Below are positions 5,802 to 5,822 of a stretch of DNA of 5,822 nt, piece after piece. Position 1 is the first letter of the stretch. Each line of letters starts with the position of its first letter. The notes under the pieces are model-generated. The model was not told where the DNA came from. It made no database searches and saw nothing but the letters and a program-made list of their open reading frames with translations. This stretch comes from Sulfurovum sp. (GTDB lineage: Bacteria; Campylobacterota; Campylobacteria; Campylobacterales; Sulfurovaceae): assembly GCA_004377245.1 (NCBI GenBank), contig SOIK01000026.1, positions 1-5,822 of the forward strand, written 5' to 3'. The translations under genes and the position numbers were made by a program.

Positions 5802-5807
5802 ACTATA
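5802..5807 (-). promoter_or_regulatory. Possible -10 element of the sensor-regulator-kinase operon
   Basis: Minus-strand TATAGT (5 of 6 matches to TATAAT) lies 22 bases before the sensor ATG, giving a leader of about 15 bases. The matching -35 position falls outside the window. The 11-bp repeat motif seen before soxX is not present in the 43 visible bases, so autoregulation cannot be judged. Confidence 0.3.
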
Positions 5808-5822
5808 TTTGGGCTTAAATAC

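Overview
The window carries one compact, single-direction gene block, all on the minus strand and reading from the right edge to the left. It holds a three-gene signalling module (an anchored periplasmic sensor-like protein, an OmpR/PhoB-type response regulator and a histidine kinase) followed by a thiosulfate-oxidation cluster in the order soxX-soxY-soxZ-soxA-soxB. soxB runs off the left edge. No RNA genes, mobile elements or CRISPR arrays are visible, and no gene-free stretch exceeds about 90 bases.

The DNA is AT-rich. The soxXYZAB order without an adjacent soxCD, a SoxA with a single c-type heme site, and the Lys-rich SoxX insert together suggest a sulfur-oxidising member of the Campylobacterota (Sulfurimonas/Sulfurovum-like). 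That assignment is inferred from gene order and protein character, not from a search.

Right part (about 2873-5779): the three regulatory genes overlap head to tail, by 4 bases (ATGA) between sensor and regulator and by 11 bases between regulator and kinase. The kinase appears to start with TTG. The first protein has one N-terminal membrane segment and a double-Cache-like domain but no kinase, methyl-accepting or cyclase output domain, so it probably works as a periplasmic accessory to the kinase.

Middle (2784-2872): an 89-base spacer contains a perfect tandem 11-bp repeat (AAGTGTAAAAA twice on the plus strand) just upstream of a plausible -10 element and a strong ribosome binding site for soxX. 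Tandem direct repeats of 11-bp period are the usual binding geometry of PhoB/OmpR regulators, so this is the natural candidate operator linking the signalling module to the sox genes.

Left part (1-2783): SoxX and SoxA form the c-type cytochrome that attaches the sulfur substrate to the C-terminal cysteine of SoxY in the SoxYZ carrier. SoxB (partial) is the di-manganese hydrolase that releases sulfate. Unusual points are an additional cysteine in mature SoxY, a SoxY tail ending GGCG instead of GGCGG, a SoxA with only the C-terminal heme, and a candidate internal promoter before soxZ. The most notable prediction is a self-contained thiosulfate- or sulfur-responsive regulatory unit: sensor to kinase to regulator to soxXYZAB.
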